Counted from the first letter of the stretch, positions 1 through 9,550 are shown. The stretch: DNA of 64,000 nucleotides from Clostridium sp. AT4 (GCF_001517625.2 NZ_LN999828.1:760303-824302); one strand, 5' to 3'. Notes: generated by a model not told the origin, from the letters alone. Translations and numbers: made by a program.

Positions 1-44
1 GGGCATATACTTTCGTATAGTATAATTGCTGCGGAGGTGGTCTT

Positions 45-1352
45 TTGTCCGCAATCCGTGTCAGTGGATGCATACCCTTAAAGGGGGAAATTTCCATACA
101 GGGATCAAAAAATGCGGCCCTTCCCATGATGGCGGCCGCTCTCCTGCATAAAGGCCTTACGGTTCTTACCAATGTGCCGAAGATCCAGGATACTGCCTGC
201 ATGATGAGGATCCTGGAGGCTCTGGGCTGCAGCTGTATCCGCCGCGGAGGAAGTATAGTGATTGACGCCGGTGAGATAAAAAGCACACAGGTGCCCCAGG
301 AATATGTCCGGTCCATGCGTTCTTCCATTATTTTACTGGGAGCTCTTCTGGGCCGTATGGGCCAGGGAAGCTGCTGTTATCCCGGCGGCTGCCTGATCGG
401 AGCAAGACCCATAGATCTTCATCTTATGGCATTAAAAAAACTGGGAGCTGTGATCAGTGAAGAAGATGGGATCATAGAGGCCTGCGTAGGAGCAGGCGGG
501 CGTCTTAAGGGGACGGAGATCATTTTTTCCTATCCCAGCGTGGGAGCCACCGAGCAGGCGGTTTTGGCCGCTGTGCTCGCAGAGGGAGTGACGGTAATCC
601 GTGGAGCTGCCATGGAGCCGGAGATCTGCCAGCTGTGCGGCTTCCTTAATAATATGGGAGCCGTGATCTGCGGCGCAGGTACAAAAACCCTGATGATTCA
701 GGGGGTACGGTCTTTAAAAGACAGCGCCTTTCGGGTAGAAGGGGATCGGATCGTGGCAGGAACCTATGGGGCGGCGGTGATGGCAGCCGGAGGCGATGTG
801 ACCTTAAAAGGTGTTCGTCCGTCGGCTTTGAAGCTTCCTCTGGCTCTGATAGCCCGGTCCGGAGGAACTGTTACGGTTTCGGAAAGCAGCGGTCGGCTTC
901 AGGCGACAGGGATCGGCTCTGAGGAAGAGGGACGGATTCGGATCAGAAACGAAGGTCCTGCCGGGCCTCTCACTCTTAAAACCGGGCCTTATCCGGAATT
1001 CCCTACGGATCTGCAGTCTCCGTTCATGGCCTTTCTGGCTGCGGGACGGGGCGTGAGCCGGATAGAAGAGCGTGTGTTTGAAGGACGGTTTGGTACGGCC
1101 GGAGAACTTGAAAAAATGGGGGCCTTAATTCGGCTGGAGGGGAAAACGGCCGTTATTTACGGAGCCGGTTCCCTAAAGGGCTCTGCCGTAAAGGCAGCAG
1201 ATCTTCGGGGCGGGGCGGCGCTTGCGGTAGCGGCGCTGACTGCAAAGGGAGAAACGGTCATCGGGGACTGCCGGCATATTGAACGGGGGTATGAGGACAT
1301 CTGTCGGGATTTATCGGCTCTCGGAGCCAGGATCCAATGGATAGGAGAGTGA
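45..1352 (+). CDS. murA: UDP-N-acetylglucosamine 1-carboxyvinyltransferase (MurA)
   Basis: Transfers enolpyruvate from PEP to UDP-GlcNAc, the first committed step of peptidoglycan synthesis in the cytoplasm. The 435-residue length is normal for the EPSP synthase-like two-domain fold. The N-terminal SKNAALP motif (residues 21-27) and the PGGCLIGARP loop are present, with Cys116 in the position of the PEP-binding, fosfomycin-target cysteine. It starts at TTG behind a GGAGG-type site at 33-37. A TATAAT lies at 21-26, but it is too close to the start to be a safe promoter call and the upstream DNA is outside the window. The 3' end overlaps the divIB start, so the two are probably co-transcribed. 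Confidence 0.96.
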   Translation: MSAIRVSGCIPLKGEISIQGSKNAALPMMAAALLHKGLTVLTNVPKIQDTACMMRILEALGCSCIRRGGSIVIDAGEIKSTQVPQEYVRSMRSSIILLGALLGRMGQGSCCYPGGCLIGARPIDLHLMALKKLGAVISEEDGIIEACVGAGGRLKGTEIIFSYPSVGATEQAVLAAVLAEGVTVIRGAAMEPEICQLCGFLNNMGAVICGAGTKTLMIQGVRSLKDSAFRVEGDRIVAGTYGAAVMAAGGDVTLKGVRPSALKLPLALIARSGGTVTVSESSGRLQATGIGSEEEGRIRIRNEGPAGPLTLKTGPYPEFPTDLQSPFMAFLAAGRGVSRIEERVFEGRFGTAGELEKMGALIRLEGKTAVIYGAGSLKGSAVKAADLRGGAALAVAALTAKGETVIGDCRHIERGYEDICRDLSALGARIQWIGE

Positions 1353-2092
1353 TATACCGCATGAGAAAAACAAACGAAAAACAGCATATGATCCTGGGGA
1401 TTGCCGTGGCGGTTTTTCTGCTCACGGCGATCCTTGTGCTGTCTGTCCGCATCCAGACGATTACGGTATCAGGAAGCAGCCGTTACAGTGCACAGCAGGC
1501 GGAGGAGCTGCTCTTTTCCGGCCGGATGGGAAAAAATTCGGTCATTGCCTATATAAGGGACAGGCTCAATCCCCATAAACAGATTCCCTTTGTGGAAGAC
1601 TATAAAATCGTGTTTCACGGCCCGTTTCATGCGGAGGTCATTATTTATGATAAAAGCATTGTAGGCTACGTTTCCTATATGAGCAGCTATATGTACTTTG
1701 ACCGCGAAGGCATTGTAGTAGAAAGCTCAGGCAGAAAGCTGGAGGGAATCCCATGGATCACGGGAATGGATCTGGGAAGGGTGGTGCTCTATCAGCCGCT
1801 TCCGGTTGCAGACCGCCGCATCTTTGAGGAAATTTTAAACCTGACCCAGCAGCTTTCCCTTTATGAGATCCAGGCGGATCAGATCCGCTTTGACGCCTAT
1901 AATCAGCCGGTTTTAACCATCGGACAGATGGAAGTGATCCTGGAAAGTATGGGAAATATTGACAGTAAGCTTTCTGTTTTAAATGATATCCTCACAGATC
2001 AGCCCCAGCTGAGGGGGATCCGCGGAACGCTGGAACTGGGGGATTACAGCGAGACAAATGACCGGGCGGGAATCACATTTAAAAAGAAATAA
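1337..2092 (+). CDS. divIB: Cell division protein DivIB/FtsQ
   Basis: Bitopic division protein expected to sit in the septal DivIB-DivIC-FtsL complex. The sequence shows a short basic cytoplasmic N-terminus, one membrane segment (about residues 18-37), then an extracellular POTRA-like part (ITVSGSSRYSAQQ) and a beta domain. Its position between murA and ftsZ is typical of the dcw region and supports the call, because family sequence conservation is low. The ATG at 1337 overlaps murA by 16 bases. An alternative ATG at 1361 sits 13 bases after AGGAG and cannot be excluded. Confidence 0.88.
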   Translation: MDRRVIYRMRKTNEKQHMILGIAVAVFLLTAILVLSVRIQTITVSGSSRYSAQQAEELLFSGRMGKNSVIAYIRDRLNPHKQIPFVEDYKIVFHGPFHAEVIIYDKSIVGYVSYMSSYMYFDREGIVVESSGRKLEGIPWITGMDLGRVVLYQPLPVADRRIFEEILNLTQQLSLYEIQADQIRFDAYNQPVLTIGQMEVILESMGNIDSKLSVLNDILTDQPQLRGIRGTLELGDYSETNDRAGITFKKK

Positions 2093-2108
2093 AATACAAA
2101 ATTCAGGG

Positions 2109-2137
2109 TTGATTTTTTTAATAAAATCAAATATAGT
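2109..2137 (+). promoter_or_regulatory. Sigma-A-type promoter for ftsZ
   Basis: TTGATT at 2109-2114 and TATAGT at 2132-2137 are separated by 17 bases, just after divIB ends. A leader of about 110 bases with a possible ATGCAT-based stem (2193-2231) follows before the ftsZ ribosome binding site. Confidence 0.55.
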
Positions 2138-2257
2138 ATTAGTTAGGCTAAAAGCATGACATATGAAAGAATATCTGAAGAAAAGAGAACAGAGATGCAT
2201 TCTCAAAACAGACTCTGAGAGCCGGGATGCATGAAAGGGATAAGGAGGATAAGTATC

Positions 2258-3610
2258 TTGTTAGAGATTAAGATAAATGAGTCAGAAAATGCCGCAAGGA
2301 TCATTGTAGTAGGTGTAGGCGGCGCAGGCAACAACGCAGTAAATCGCATGATCGACGAGAACATCGCAGGCGTGGAGTTCATCGGCATCAATACGGATAA
2401 GCAGGCCCTTCAGTTCTGCAAGGCTCCCACAGCCATGCAGATCGGTGAGAAGCTGACAAAGGGACTGGGTGCAGGCGCCAGACCGGACGTAGGCGAAAAG
2501 GCCGCAGAGGAAAGCTCTGAGGAGATCTCACAGGCATTAAAGGGTGCGGATATGGTATTCGTTACCTGTGGTATGGGCGGCGGAACCGGAACCGGAGCTG
2601 CTCCTGTTGTTGCGAAGATTGCCAAGGATATGGGAATCCTGACAGTAGGCGTAGTGACAAAGCCCTTCCGTTTTGAGGCAAAGGCCCGTATGACAAATGC
2701 TTTAAACGGAATCGAATGTTTAAAACAGGCAGTGGATACTCTGATCGTTATCCCCAATGACCGCCTTTTGGAGATCGTTGACCGCCGGACCACCATGCCG
2801 GATGCCCTTAAAAAGGCAGATGAGGTGCTTCAGCAGGCAGTTCAGGGAATTACGGACCTGATCAACGTTCCAGGCCTTATCAATCTGGACTTTGCAGATA
2901 TTCAGACCGTTATGATCGACAAGGGCATCGCACACATCGGTATCGGAAAGGCAAAGGGCGACGACAAGGCCATCGAGGCTGTAAAGCAGGCCGTTTCCAG
3001 CCCGCTGCTTGAGACAACTATTGAGGGTGCAAGCCATGTGATCATCAATATCTCCGGTGATATCAGCCTGATCGAGGCAAATGATGCCGCAAGCTATGTA
3101 CAGGAGCTGGCAGGAGATGATGCAAATATCATCTTTGGTGCGATGTATGATGAAAATGCTCAGGATGAGGCAAGCATTACCGTAATCGCTACTGGCCTGG
3201 ATGAGCACAATTCTACCTCTTCTGTGACAAAGGCAATGGCAGGCTTTACAAACTTTAAGCCCAAGGCACCTGCTGCAGCTTCCGCAGCCCAGACAGAACG
3301 TGCCGCAGCTCCGGAAGCCGCAGCTACTGCTTCCACAGGCTTTACAAGACCGGCTCAGCCTTCCTTTAGCCACAGCTTTGGACAGCAGAGCACAGGAAAC
3401 AGCACGCCATCCTTTACAGCGCCAAGATTTGGACAGAATACGGGAAGCTTTAGTTCTTCCGGTACAGCTTCCGCTCCGGCAGCAACTGCAGCCGGCAGCA
3501 ATGCAGGCAGTACAGCTGCTCCGACTCAGAATCAGACACCTTCCTTCCGTCCGACTGCCAATAAGGAAATGCAGATCAACATTCCGGATTTTCTGAAAAA
3601 TAAGAGATAA
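2258..3610 (+). CDS. ftsZ: Cell division GTPase FtsZ
   Basis: Tubulin-like GTPase that polymerises into the Z ring at midcell and recruits the divisome. The tubulin signature GGGTGTG falls at residues 107-113 and [12 protein letters not shown] near residues 20-31. After the conserved GTPase and C-terminal domains (to about residue 320) comes an Ala/Ser/Pro/Gln-rich linker, then a conserved tail ([13 protein letters not shown]) that fits the peptide binding FtsA/SepF-type partners. I place the start at TTG 2258, 9 bases after AAGGAGG (2242-2248). This gives [10 protein letters not shown], as in other clostridial FtsZ proteins. The upstream in-frame ATG at 2231 lies before that site and is unlikely. 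Confidence 0.97.
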   Translation: MLEIKINESENAARIIVVGVGGAGNNAVNRMIDENIAGVEFIGINTDKQALQFCKAPTAMQIGEKLTKGLGAGARPDVGEKAAEESSEEISQALKGADMVFVTCGMGGGTGTGAAPVVAKIAKDMGILTVGVVTKPFRFEAKARMTNALNGIECLKQAVDTLIVIPNDRLLEIVDRRTTMPDALKKADEVLQQAVQGITDLINVPGLINLDFADIQTVMIDKGIAHIGIGKAKGDDKAIEAVKQAVSSPLLETTIEGASHVIINISGDISLIEANDAASYVQELAGDDANIIFGAMYDENAQDEASITVIATGLDEHNSTSSVTKAMAGFTNFKPKAPAAASAAQTERAAAPEAAATASTGFTRPAQPSFSHSFGQQSTGNSTPSFTAPRFGQNTGSFSSSGTASAPAATAAGSNAGSTAAPTQNQTPSFRPTANKEMQINIPDFLKNKR

Positions 3611-3631
3611 TCAATTTTAATGAACTGATTT

Positions 3632-3684
3632 GACCGTTGAAATGGATCAATGTATATCATGATCCGTTTCAACGGTCTTTTTTT
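3632..3684 (+). terminator. Intrinsic terminator after ftsZ
   Basis: An 18-base inverted repeat (3632-3649 with 3660-3677, one or two mismatches) is followed by seven T residues. The T tract runs into the first Spo0A-like box of the spoIIGA promoter region. Confidence 0.88.
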
Positions 3685-3749
3685 GTCGAAAAATTCTTTC
3701 TGTTTTCCCCCTCCCTTCGACAGCATTTGCATAGGAGAAACGTTATAAT
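3684..3749 (+). promoter_or_regulatory. Spo0A-dependent-type promoter of spoIIGA-sigE
   Basis: Two Spo0A box-like sequences in opposite orientation, TGTCGAA at 3684-3690 and TTCGACA at 3716-3722, precede a TATAAT at 3744-3749. The second box replaces a normal -35 and leaves a spacer of about 21 bases. This resembles the B. subtilis spoIIG promoter, where Spo0A binds over the -35 of a promoter with an over-long spacer. The sequence match is direct; regulation by Spo0A is inferred. Confidence 0.6.
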
Positions 3750-3791
3750 ATCCATAGGACAGCCTGATAGGGGAGGTGAGGCCAAAACGAG

Positions 3792-4640
3792 GTGGTTTAT
3801 ACAGTCTACATAGATGAAGTATTTGCTGTAAATATGGCTATGGATTTGATGGTGCTGATGGCAGTGAATCAAGTGCTTTGTTACCGGGCAGGGGCCGCGC
3901 AGATCGTGAGGGGTGCAGCATTGGGGGCGGCCTGGGCCTGTGTAACAGCCATATTTCCGCAGATGCCGCTGACCTTTAAAGCGGCAGGAACCTATGGAGC
4001 AGCAGGTGCTGTCATGGCAGTAACCGCATTTGGGGTAAAGGGCATAAAAGAGATCGGCCGGGCGGCGGCGGGAATCTATCTGGCCGCTGTCATTCTCGGG
4101 GGAGCCATGATGGTTTTTGAGGAGCAGCTAAGGCCCGGAGGGATCTTTTTTCCACTGGCCTGTGGTCTTAAGGTACTGGGGATACCGGATCTGTCCGGAG
4201 CGCTTATGCTCCTTGGAGGCGCAGCATCCGTTTTTGGGGCAGTCTGCTGGCTCAGAGGGCTTACAGCGTCGCTTTTGCAAAAAAAGGTCCTGTGCAGGGT
4301 AACCCTGCGTCAGGGCAGCCGGATGTATGTGGCATCAGGGCTGATCGACACAGGAAACCGGCTGAAGGAGCCGGTAAGCGGAAGGCCGGTTCACGTAGCC
4401 GTTCGGGAAGTGATAGAAGCCATATCGCCCAGAATACAGGGAGTGACCTATATCCCCTACCGCAGTGTAGGAGGAGAAGGGCTTCTCCCGGCAGTAACAT
4501 TAGATGAAATAAAGGTGGAGCAGCAGGGGAACTGCTATACACTTGCGAGACCTCTGGTGGCTGTGGTAAAACAGCCTCTTTCTCCGACCGGAGAATATGA
4601 GGTCCTGATACAGGAGTTTGACGGCGGCGCCGGAAGATAG
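3792..4640 (+). CDS. spoIIGA: Pro-sigma-E processing aspartic peptidase SpoIIGA
   Basis: Membrane-bound sporulation protease that removes the pro-peptide of sigma-E in the mother cell after a signal from the forespore. The N-terminal half (to about residue 160) consists of five or so hydrophobic segments. The C-terminal half has the aspartic protease motif LIDTGNRLKEP with catalytic Asp186. The length of 282 residues matches the family. The start is GTG at 3792 behind GGGAGGTGAGG. It is immediately upstream of its substrate gene sigE, the universal arrangement. Confidence 0.93.
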   Translation: MVYTVYIDEVFAVNMAMDLMVLMAVNQVLCYRAGAAQIVRGAALGAAWACVTAIFPQMPLTFKAAGTYGAAGAVMAVTAFGVKGIKEIGRAAAGIYLAAVILGGAMMVFEEQLRPGGIFFPLACGLKVLGIPDLSGALMLLGGAASVFGAVCWLRGLTASLLQKKVLCRVTLRQGSRMYVASGLIDTGNRLKEPVSGRPVHVAVREVIEAISPRIQGVTYIPYRSVGGEGLLPAVTLDEIKVEQQGNCYTLARPLVAVVKQPLSPTGEYEVLIQEFDGGAGR

Positions 4641-4676
4641 GGGAATCGCGGCGCCATAAAAACAGGAGGAAGTAAA

Positions 4677-5417
4677 ATGATCGTTAAAGTATCCATACCC
4701 AACCGTTTTCAGTTTAAAACGGCTCCGGGTTTTCGTACGATGCTGATGCAGAAGCAGGGGGAGGTTCATTATATCGGGGGCGCTGATATCCTTCCGCCGC
4801 CTCTTGAGACAGAGGAAGAGGGGCGCATGATCGATCTTTTGGGAAGCCCGGAAGATCGCCAGGCCCGTTCCTGCCTGATCGAACACAATCTGCGTCTGGT
4901 AGTATATATTGCAAAGAAATTCGATAATACCAGTGTGGGAGTAGAGGATCTGATCTCCATCGGAACAATCGGCCTTATAAAGGCCATCAATACCTTTAAG
5001 CCGGATAAAAACATAAAGCTGGCCACCTATGCTTCCAGGTGTATTGAAAATGAGATCCTGATGTATTTAAGGCGCAACAGCAAGACGCGTCTGGAGGTTT
5101 CCATCGACGAGCCGTTAAATGTGGACTGGGATGGAAATGAGCTTCTGCTCTCAGATATCCTTGGAACGGATGAAGATGTGATCTGCCAGGGGATCGAAGA
5201 TGAGGTGGAAAAGGATCTTTTAAATACAGCCATCAGCCATTTAGAGCCCAGAGAACGTAAAATTGTAGAACTGCGTTATGGCCTGGCAGATGAGGACGGC
5301 GAAGAAATGACTCAGAAAGAAGTGGCCGATCTTCTCGGCATCTCTCAGTCCTACATATCCAGACTGGAGAAAAAAATCATGAAGAGACTGAAAAAGGAGA
5401 TTGTCCGTTTCGAGTAG
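4677..5417 (+). CDS. sigE: RNA polymerase sporulation sigma factor sigma-E precursor
   Basis: Mother-cell sigma factor made as an inactive precursor. The first 31 or so residues are the pro-sequence. The conserved GEVHYIGG (28-35) aligns with the B. subtilis cleavage region, so SpoIIGA probably cuts near His31-Tyr32. Region 2 ([16 protein letters not shown], then [15 protein letters not shown]) and region 4 with the helix-turn-helix ([21 protein letters not shown]) are intact. ATG follows AGGAGGA by a few bases and lies 36 bases after spoIIGA, so the two form one operon that ends in the terminator at 5439-5490. Confidence 0.96.
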   Translation: MIVKVSIPNRFQFKTAPGFRTMLMQKQGEVHYIGGADILPPPLETEEEGRMIDLLGSPEDRQARSCLIEHNLRLVVYIAKKFDNTSVGVEDLISIGTIGLIKAINTFKPDKNIKLATYASRCIENEILMYLRRNSKTRLEVSIDEPLNVDWDGNELLLSDILGTDEDVICQGIEDEVEKDLLNTAISHLEPRERKIVELRYGLADEDGEEMTQKEVADLLGISQSYISRLEKKIMKRLKKEIVRFE

Positions 5418-5438
5418 ATGACTGGAGAACTGAATGAA

Positions 5439-5490
5439 ATATGCTCTGGAACCATGAAAAAATGAATGGTAAGCCAGAGCATATTTTTTT
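5439..5490 (+). terminator. Intrinsic terminator after sigE
   Basis: An 11-base perfect stem (5439-5449 with 5474-5484) encloses a second 5-base stem (5451-5455 with 5466-5470) and is followed by a run of T to 5490. It closes the spoIIGA-sigE operon and marks the left edge of the AT-rich module. Confidence 0.88.
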
Positions 5491-5548
5491 GTGCATATTT
5501 TATAATAATATAAAAAATAAATAGGCATTATATCACAAACACACAAAA

Positions 5549-5593
5549 TACTATTGACAAAGTAGAAAAAACGTACTATTGTATAATCATAGT
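5549..5593 (+). promoter_or_regulatory. Putative promoter and operator of the dehydratase operon
   Basis: A TATAAT (5582-5587) lies inside a dyad, ACTAT (5575-5579) with ATAGT (5589-5593). TACTATTG occurs twice, 25 bases apart (5549-5556 and 5574-5581). TTGACA at 5554-5559 is 22 bases from TATAAT, longer than usual, so the promoter may need help or may use another -35. The dyad is a plausible site for the FadR-type regulator at 9699. Confidence 0.4.
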
Positions 5594-5658
5594 TAGCGAA
5601 CAAGTGAATAGATGAGTAATATAATAGCAATCAAATGATATATATGAGGAGGTAAAAA

Positions 5659-6849
5659 TTGAAGATAACAAAAGTGGAAGTTTTTCGTTTACCAACTGCT
5701 AATAGTAAGCAAAACAGCCCGATAGGCTGCCGGATTCACACAGATCAGGGAATTTATGGAGATGGAGAGGCTGGAATGGCTTATGGAATTGGAGGAACTG
5801 CAGCATATGGAATGATTTGTGATCTGGCAGAATTAATCGTGGGAATGGATCCCCTGCAGACCGAGTTGATTTGGGAAACCATGTACAAACGTACTTTTTG
5901 GGGACAGAATGGCGGACCAGTAGTATTTTCTGGAATTGCAGCTATTGATGTAGCTTTGTGGGATATCAAAGGAAAATATTTTAATGTGCCAGTATATCAA
6001 TTGTTGGGGGGCAAGGTTCGTGATAAGCTACGCACATATGCAAGTCAGCTTCAGTTTGGATGGGGTCAGACGGGAATTTCAGAACATCTTTGGGCTGTAA
6101 CCCCAGATGATTATGCGTATAATGTGAAACTTGCTATTGAAGAGGGGTATGATGCCGTTAAGATTGACTTTTTTGATCGGGATGAAGATGGGAAACCGCT
6201 TACATTTCTCGATACAACCGGATTTTTAACACCTAGTCAGTTAAAAATGGTGGAAGATAGAATGAAGGCTGCAAGAGAGGTTGCTGGTGATAAAGTGGAT
6301 ATTATAATGGAGAATCATTCTTATCCAGATGCTTTAGGCGCCCTGCAGTTGGCAAAATTGGCTGAAAAATATAATATATTGGCATTTGAAGAACCAAATA
6401 CGCCAACGGTTCATACGGTCGAGTATATTACTAAATATACATCTGTTCCTATTGCAAATGGAGAGCGTCTTTTCTCAAGATGGCAGTATGCAGAGTATTT
6501 TAAAAAAAATTTACTTCAGCTGGCTCAACCAGACATCGGAAACTGTGGAGGTATTTCTGAAGTAAAAAAAATATGTGATATGGCCCATGCATTTGATGTA
6601 GGAGTACAGGTACATGTGGCGGGGAGTCCACTTGCTACTAATGCAGCTCTTCATGTAGAATGTACGATTCCTAATTTTATTATTCATGAACATCATACAT
6701 GCAATCGTATGGATACATGTCTGGGATTAACAAAATATAATTTACAGCCAGAAAATGGATATTTTAAAATACCAGATTTGCCAGGAATTGGAAATGAATT
6801 TTTACAGGAGGCTATTGGCAGGGCAACATTATACAAAGTCATAAAGTAG
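5659..6849 (+). CDS. Enolase-superfamily sugar acid dehydratase-like protein (copy 1)
   Basis: Member of the mandelate racemase/muconate lactonizing enzyme group. These Mg-dependent barrel enzymes abstract the proton alpha to a carboxylate, and most in operons like this dehydrate sugar acids. The N-terminal capping domain (about 1-125) precedes the barrel. Visible candidates are KID (168-170), metal ligands Glu218, Glu244 and Glu269, Asp292 and a likely catalytic His319 in VQVHVAG. The first ligand sits in MENH rather than the DxN or DxH of many relatives. TTG start after GAGGAGG. Next come an APC permease and a paralogue sharing YASQLQFGW. Substrate is not assignable by eye; galactonate or mannonate dehydratase-like activity is one option. 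Confidence 0.85.
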   Translation: MKITKVEVFRLPTANSKQNSPIGCRIHTDQGIYGDGEAGMAYGIGGTAAYGMICDLAELIVGMDPLQTELIWETMYKRTFWGQNGGPVVFSGIAAIDVALWDIKGKYFNVPVYQLLGGKVRDKLRTYASQLQFGWGQTGISEHLWAVTPDDYAYNVKLAIEEGYDAVKIDFFDRDEDGKPLTFLDTTGFLTPSQLKMVEDRMKAAREVAGDKVDIIMENHSYPDALGALQLAKLAEKYNILAFEEPNTPTVHTVEYITKYTSVPIANGERLFSRWQYAEYFKKNLLQLAQPDIGNCGGISEVKKICDMAHAFDVGVQVHVAGSPLATNAALHVECTIPNFIIHEHHTCNRMDTCLGLTKYNLQPENGYFKIPDLPGIGNEFLQEAIGRATLYKVIK

Positions 6850-6870
6850 AAAGATGAAGGAGAAGGGATT

Positions 6871-8268
6871 ATGGCAATTAAAGTTGTAAAAGAACCGGCT
6901 CCAAAGCCGGGAACATTGGGAAGGGTTGAGTTGTATGCACTGGCAATTGGACAGGTAATTGGAGCAGGGGTAATTACACTGATTGTACCAGCAATTAAAA
7001 TGACAGGATATTCAGCGTGGCTTGCCTATTTTGTAGCTATTATAATGGGCTTTATAATGGTTTTGCCATTTGTTTTTATTTCTTCTACCCTTCGTTTAGG
7101 CGGCGGAAATTATTCTATGTTATGTGATTTGGCAGGCCCGTCTACAGCAGGTATTTTTGCGTTTATGTATTTGACACAGTGTTTGTCTTTATCCTTATTT
7201 GGAACTTCTGCTGCTGCCTATTTAGGTGATATTATTCCGGCTTTAAGCGGACATCTTCCAAGAATTTTAGTAGGTGGAGGTTTGTTGACATTTTTCTTTG
7301 TTGTGAATCTTATGGGAGTAGATATTATGGCAGCAGCTCAGAAGATGATGACATGGCTTCTTATTGCTGCATTGGTTATGTTTGCGATTGCAGGATTTAC
7401 TAAAATGGAACTCCCGGTGTTCGATTTTACAGATCCCCAGTTTATGATAAATGGACCTGGAATTACATTTGAAAATGGGCAGATCAGTGGTGGTTTTATC
7501 GGGGCAGTATTGTTGTTTGTATATTCGACACAAGGATATTATATGACAACAGCCTATGGACGTGATTCTAAAAATGCCCGCAGAGATATTCCTGTGGTTC
7601 TTTGTATGTGCGTTCCTACGCTGATTGTCCTTTATGTGGGTGTTGCTATTGCAGGTGTAGGGTGTATGTCTGTGGCAGAATATGGTGAATCTACTACATT
7701 AGTATTTGCAGCCCGAAAGATTCTTCCTACCGCTTTATTTTACTTCTTTATTATTGGTGGACCGATTATGGCGCTGCTGTCTACGTTAAATTCAAGTTTT
7801 GCTTATAATGCAATTACAATTGGACAGTCTTGTGATGATGGATGGTTGCCGGCTGCTTTTGGAAAAAAGAATAGGGCAGGAGCAAGGGTATATATTCTTG
7901 TTTTTATGTACATACTGGGTCTCATTCCAATTATTTTTGGTCTTTCTATTACAACTATCACCAATATGGTGCAATTAATTACATCTGCGTATGCATTGTT
8001 AAATTTTTATGCTATGATACAGCTTCCTAAAAGATATCCGGAGGCTTGGAAGAAAGCAAGATTCCATGTTCCAAACAGCATTTATTATACGATTTGTTTG
8101 GTATCCCTGTTAGGATTTTTAATAGTACTTTGGAAATCTGTATTGTCTATGAGCCGTGGTTTGGCAGCTGCGAATGTTGGAATTATTATAATTGCTGCAA
8201 TTATTGGATTTTGGCGTGCTAAAACAGGAAACATTGAGATCCATACTTCCGTATGGGCGGAAGATTAA
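6871..8268 (+). CDS. APC superfamily amino acid/organocation permease
   Basis: Polytopic inner-membrane transporter of 465 residues with about 12 hydrophobic segments. The start of the first one, YALAIGQVIGAGVI, contains the broken-helix GxG motif where APC transporters bind the substrate amino or carboxyl group. It lies between two enolase-superfamily genes at gaps of 21 and 30 bases, so it very likely imports the substrate of those enzymes. A sugar acid would more often be served by an MFS, TRAP or GntP carrier. The APC choice hints that the substrate may carry nitrogen, which is inference only. Confidence 0.85.
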   Translation: MAIKVVKEPAPKPGTLGRVELYALAIGQVIGAGVITLIVPAIKMTGYSAWLAYFVAIIMGFIMVLPFVFISSTLRLGGGNYSMLCDLAGPSTAGIFAFMYLTQCLSLSLFGTSAAAYLGDIIPALSGHLPRILVGGGLLTFFFVVNLMGVDIMAAAQKMMTWLLIAALVMFAIAGFTKMELPVFDFTDPQFMINGPGITFENGQISGGFIGAVLLFVYSTQGYYMTTAYGRDSKNARRDIPVVLCMCVPTLIVLYVGVAIAGVGCMSVAEYGESTTLVFAARKILPTALFYFFIIGGPIMALLSTLNSSFAYNAITIGQSCDDGWLPAAFGKKNRAGARVYILVFMYILGLIPIIFGLSITTITNMVQLITSAYALLNFYAMIQLPKRYPEAWKKARFHVPNSIYYTICLVSLLGFLIVLWKSVLSMSRGLAAANVGIIIIAAIIGFWRAKTGNIEIHTSVWAED

Positions 8269-8298
8269 CAAATAATTATTAATAATGGAGGTTTTTTT

Positions 8299-9522
8299 AT
8301 GAAGATTACGAGTGTTGAATGTTATCTGGGTAATTTTATTACGGTAAAGGTTAACACGGATGAAGGAATTAGTGGATGGGGTGAAGCAGGCCTAGCATAT
8401 GGAAACTGTTGGGAAGCAGCTTTTGGCCAGTGCCAGGATTTTGCAAAGCTGGTTATTGGTATGGATCCATTTGACACAGAAAAGATATGGGAGCATCTGC
8501 ATCGCCATACGTTCTGGGGAATGGGAGGAGGCGTAGTAATTACATCTGCTATGGCTGCTATTGATACGGCATGCTGGGATATCAAGGGTAAAGCCTTTGG
8601 GGTACCCGTTTATAAGCTTTTAGGCGGGAAGACAAATGATAAGCTGAGAGCATATGCGAGTCAGTTGCAGTTTGGCTGGAGAACGCAGATTGAAAAGAAT
8701 GACAGCCTTACATTGCTTTATGATCCACAGGACTATTATGATGTTGTAAAGGACGCAGTAGCTGAAGGGTATGATTCTGTGAAGATTGATCCTGTATTCG
8801 CGCCTTATGAAAAAGGAGATATTGGAGCTATTTTTTCGACTCAGGGAACGCATCACAGAGGATGTTATCGTCAGCATGACCTTGCACGATCTGTAGAACG
8901 AATTGCAGCTGCAAGGGAAGCTGGTGGACCAGATATGGATATTATTGTAGAGATTCATTCCCTTCTTGATGCAAATACAGCAGCTGATTTAGGAAAAGCA
9001 TTGGAGCCATATCGTATTATGTATTATGAAGAGCCTACAATGCCATGTAATCCATCTGTATTTAAACATATTAAAGAGCGTTGCGGGCTTCCTTTGGCAA
9101 CAGGTGAACGCAGTTACACACGTTGGGGATTCCGTCAATTCTTTGAAGATCGTACGTTGGATGTTATCCAGCCGGATTTGTGTAATACAGGAGGAATTAC
9201 AGAAACAAAGAAGATTTGTGATATGGCACAAGTTTATGACATTGGTGTTCAAATCCATGTTTGTGGAGGGCCAATTGCTACAGCTGCAGCTTTGCAGGTA
9301 GAAGCAGCAATTCCTAATTTTGTAATTCATGAAGAGCACAATGCTAATCTGTTGACCAAGTTTAAGAATGGTGGAACAAATTATTACTGTCCAAAGGATG
9401 GGTATTACGATATACCAGAGCTTCCTGGCATTGGGCAGGAAATGAGTGAGGAAGAATTATCACACTGCAGAAAAGTTGTAATTGATGCCTCCACTCCCGC
9501 CGCTAATTTTGTAAAGAAGTAA
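8299..9522 (+). CDS. Enolase-superfamily sugar acid dehydratase-like protein (copy 2)
   Basis: Second mandelate racemase/muconate lactonizing family enzyme in the operon, 407 residues, clearly paralogous to the protein at 5659. Both share the WGEAG-like capping loop, AAIDxxxWDIKGK, LLGGK, YASQLQFGW and the C-terminal HxxGxPxAT segment. Likely ligands are the Glu of VEIHS, the first Glu of YEEP and the Glu of TGER. A His in VQIHVCGG should be the acid/base. An insert of about 20 residues after VKIDPVF (GIFSTQGTHHRG region) is absent from copy 1, so substrates or steps may differ. The start is ATG after GGAGG. The operon ends with the hairpin at 9551. Confidence 0.85.
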   Translation: MKITSVECYLGNFITVKVNTDEGISGWGEAGLAYGNCWEAAFGQCQDFAKLVIGMDPFDTEKIWEHLHRHTFWGMGGGVVITSAMAAIDTACWDIKGKAFGVPVYKLLGGKTNDKLRAYASQLQFGWRTQIEKNDSLTLLYDPQDYYDVVKDAVAEGYDSVKIDPVFAPYEKGDIGAIFSTQGTHHRGCYRQHDLARSVERIAAAREAGGPDMDIIVEIHSLLDANTAADLGKALEPYRIMYYEEPTMPCNPSVFKHIKERCGLPLATGERSYTRWGFRQFFEDRTLDVIQPDLCNTGGITETKKICDMAQVYDIGVQIHVCGGPIATAAALQVEAAIPNFVIHEEHNANLLTKFKNGGTNYYCPKDGYYDIPELPGIGQEMSEEELSHCRKVVIDASTPAANFVKK

Positions 9523-9550
9523 TGTAATGATATATTGTTGATAAAGTATG

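Noticed and set aside
21-26. TATAAT just before murA as a promoter
   Set aside because: Transcription would start within the ribosome site or a few bases before the start codon. The upstream sequence is not available.
2720-3373. Long antisense reading frame within ftsZ
   Set aside because: It is Cys/Ser-rich in composition, lacks a ribosome site and mirrors the ftsZ codons; no family resemblance.
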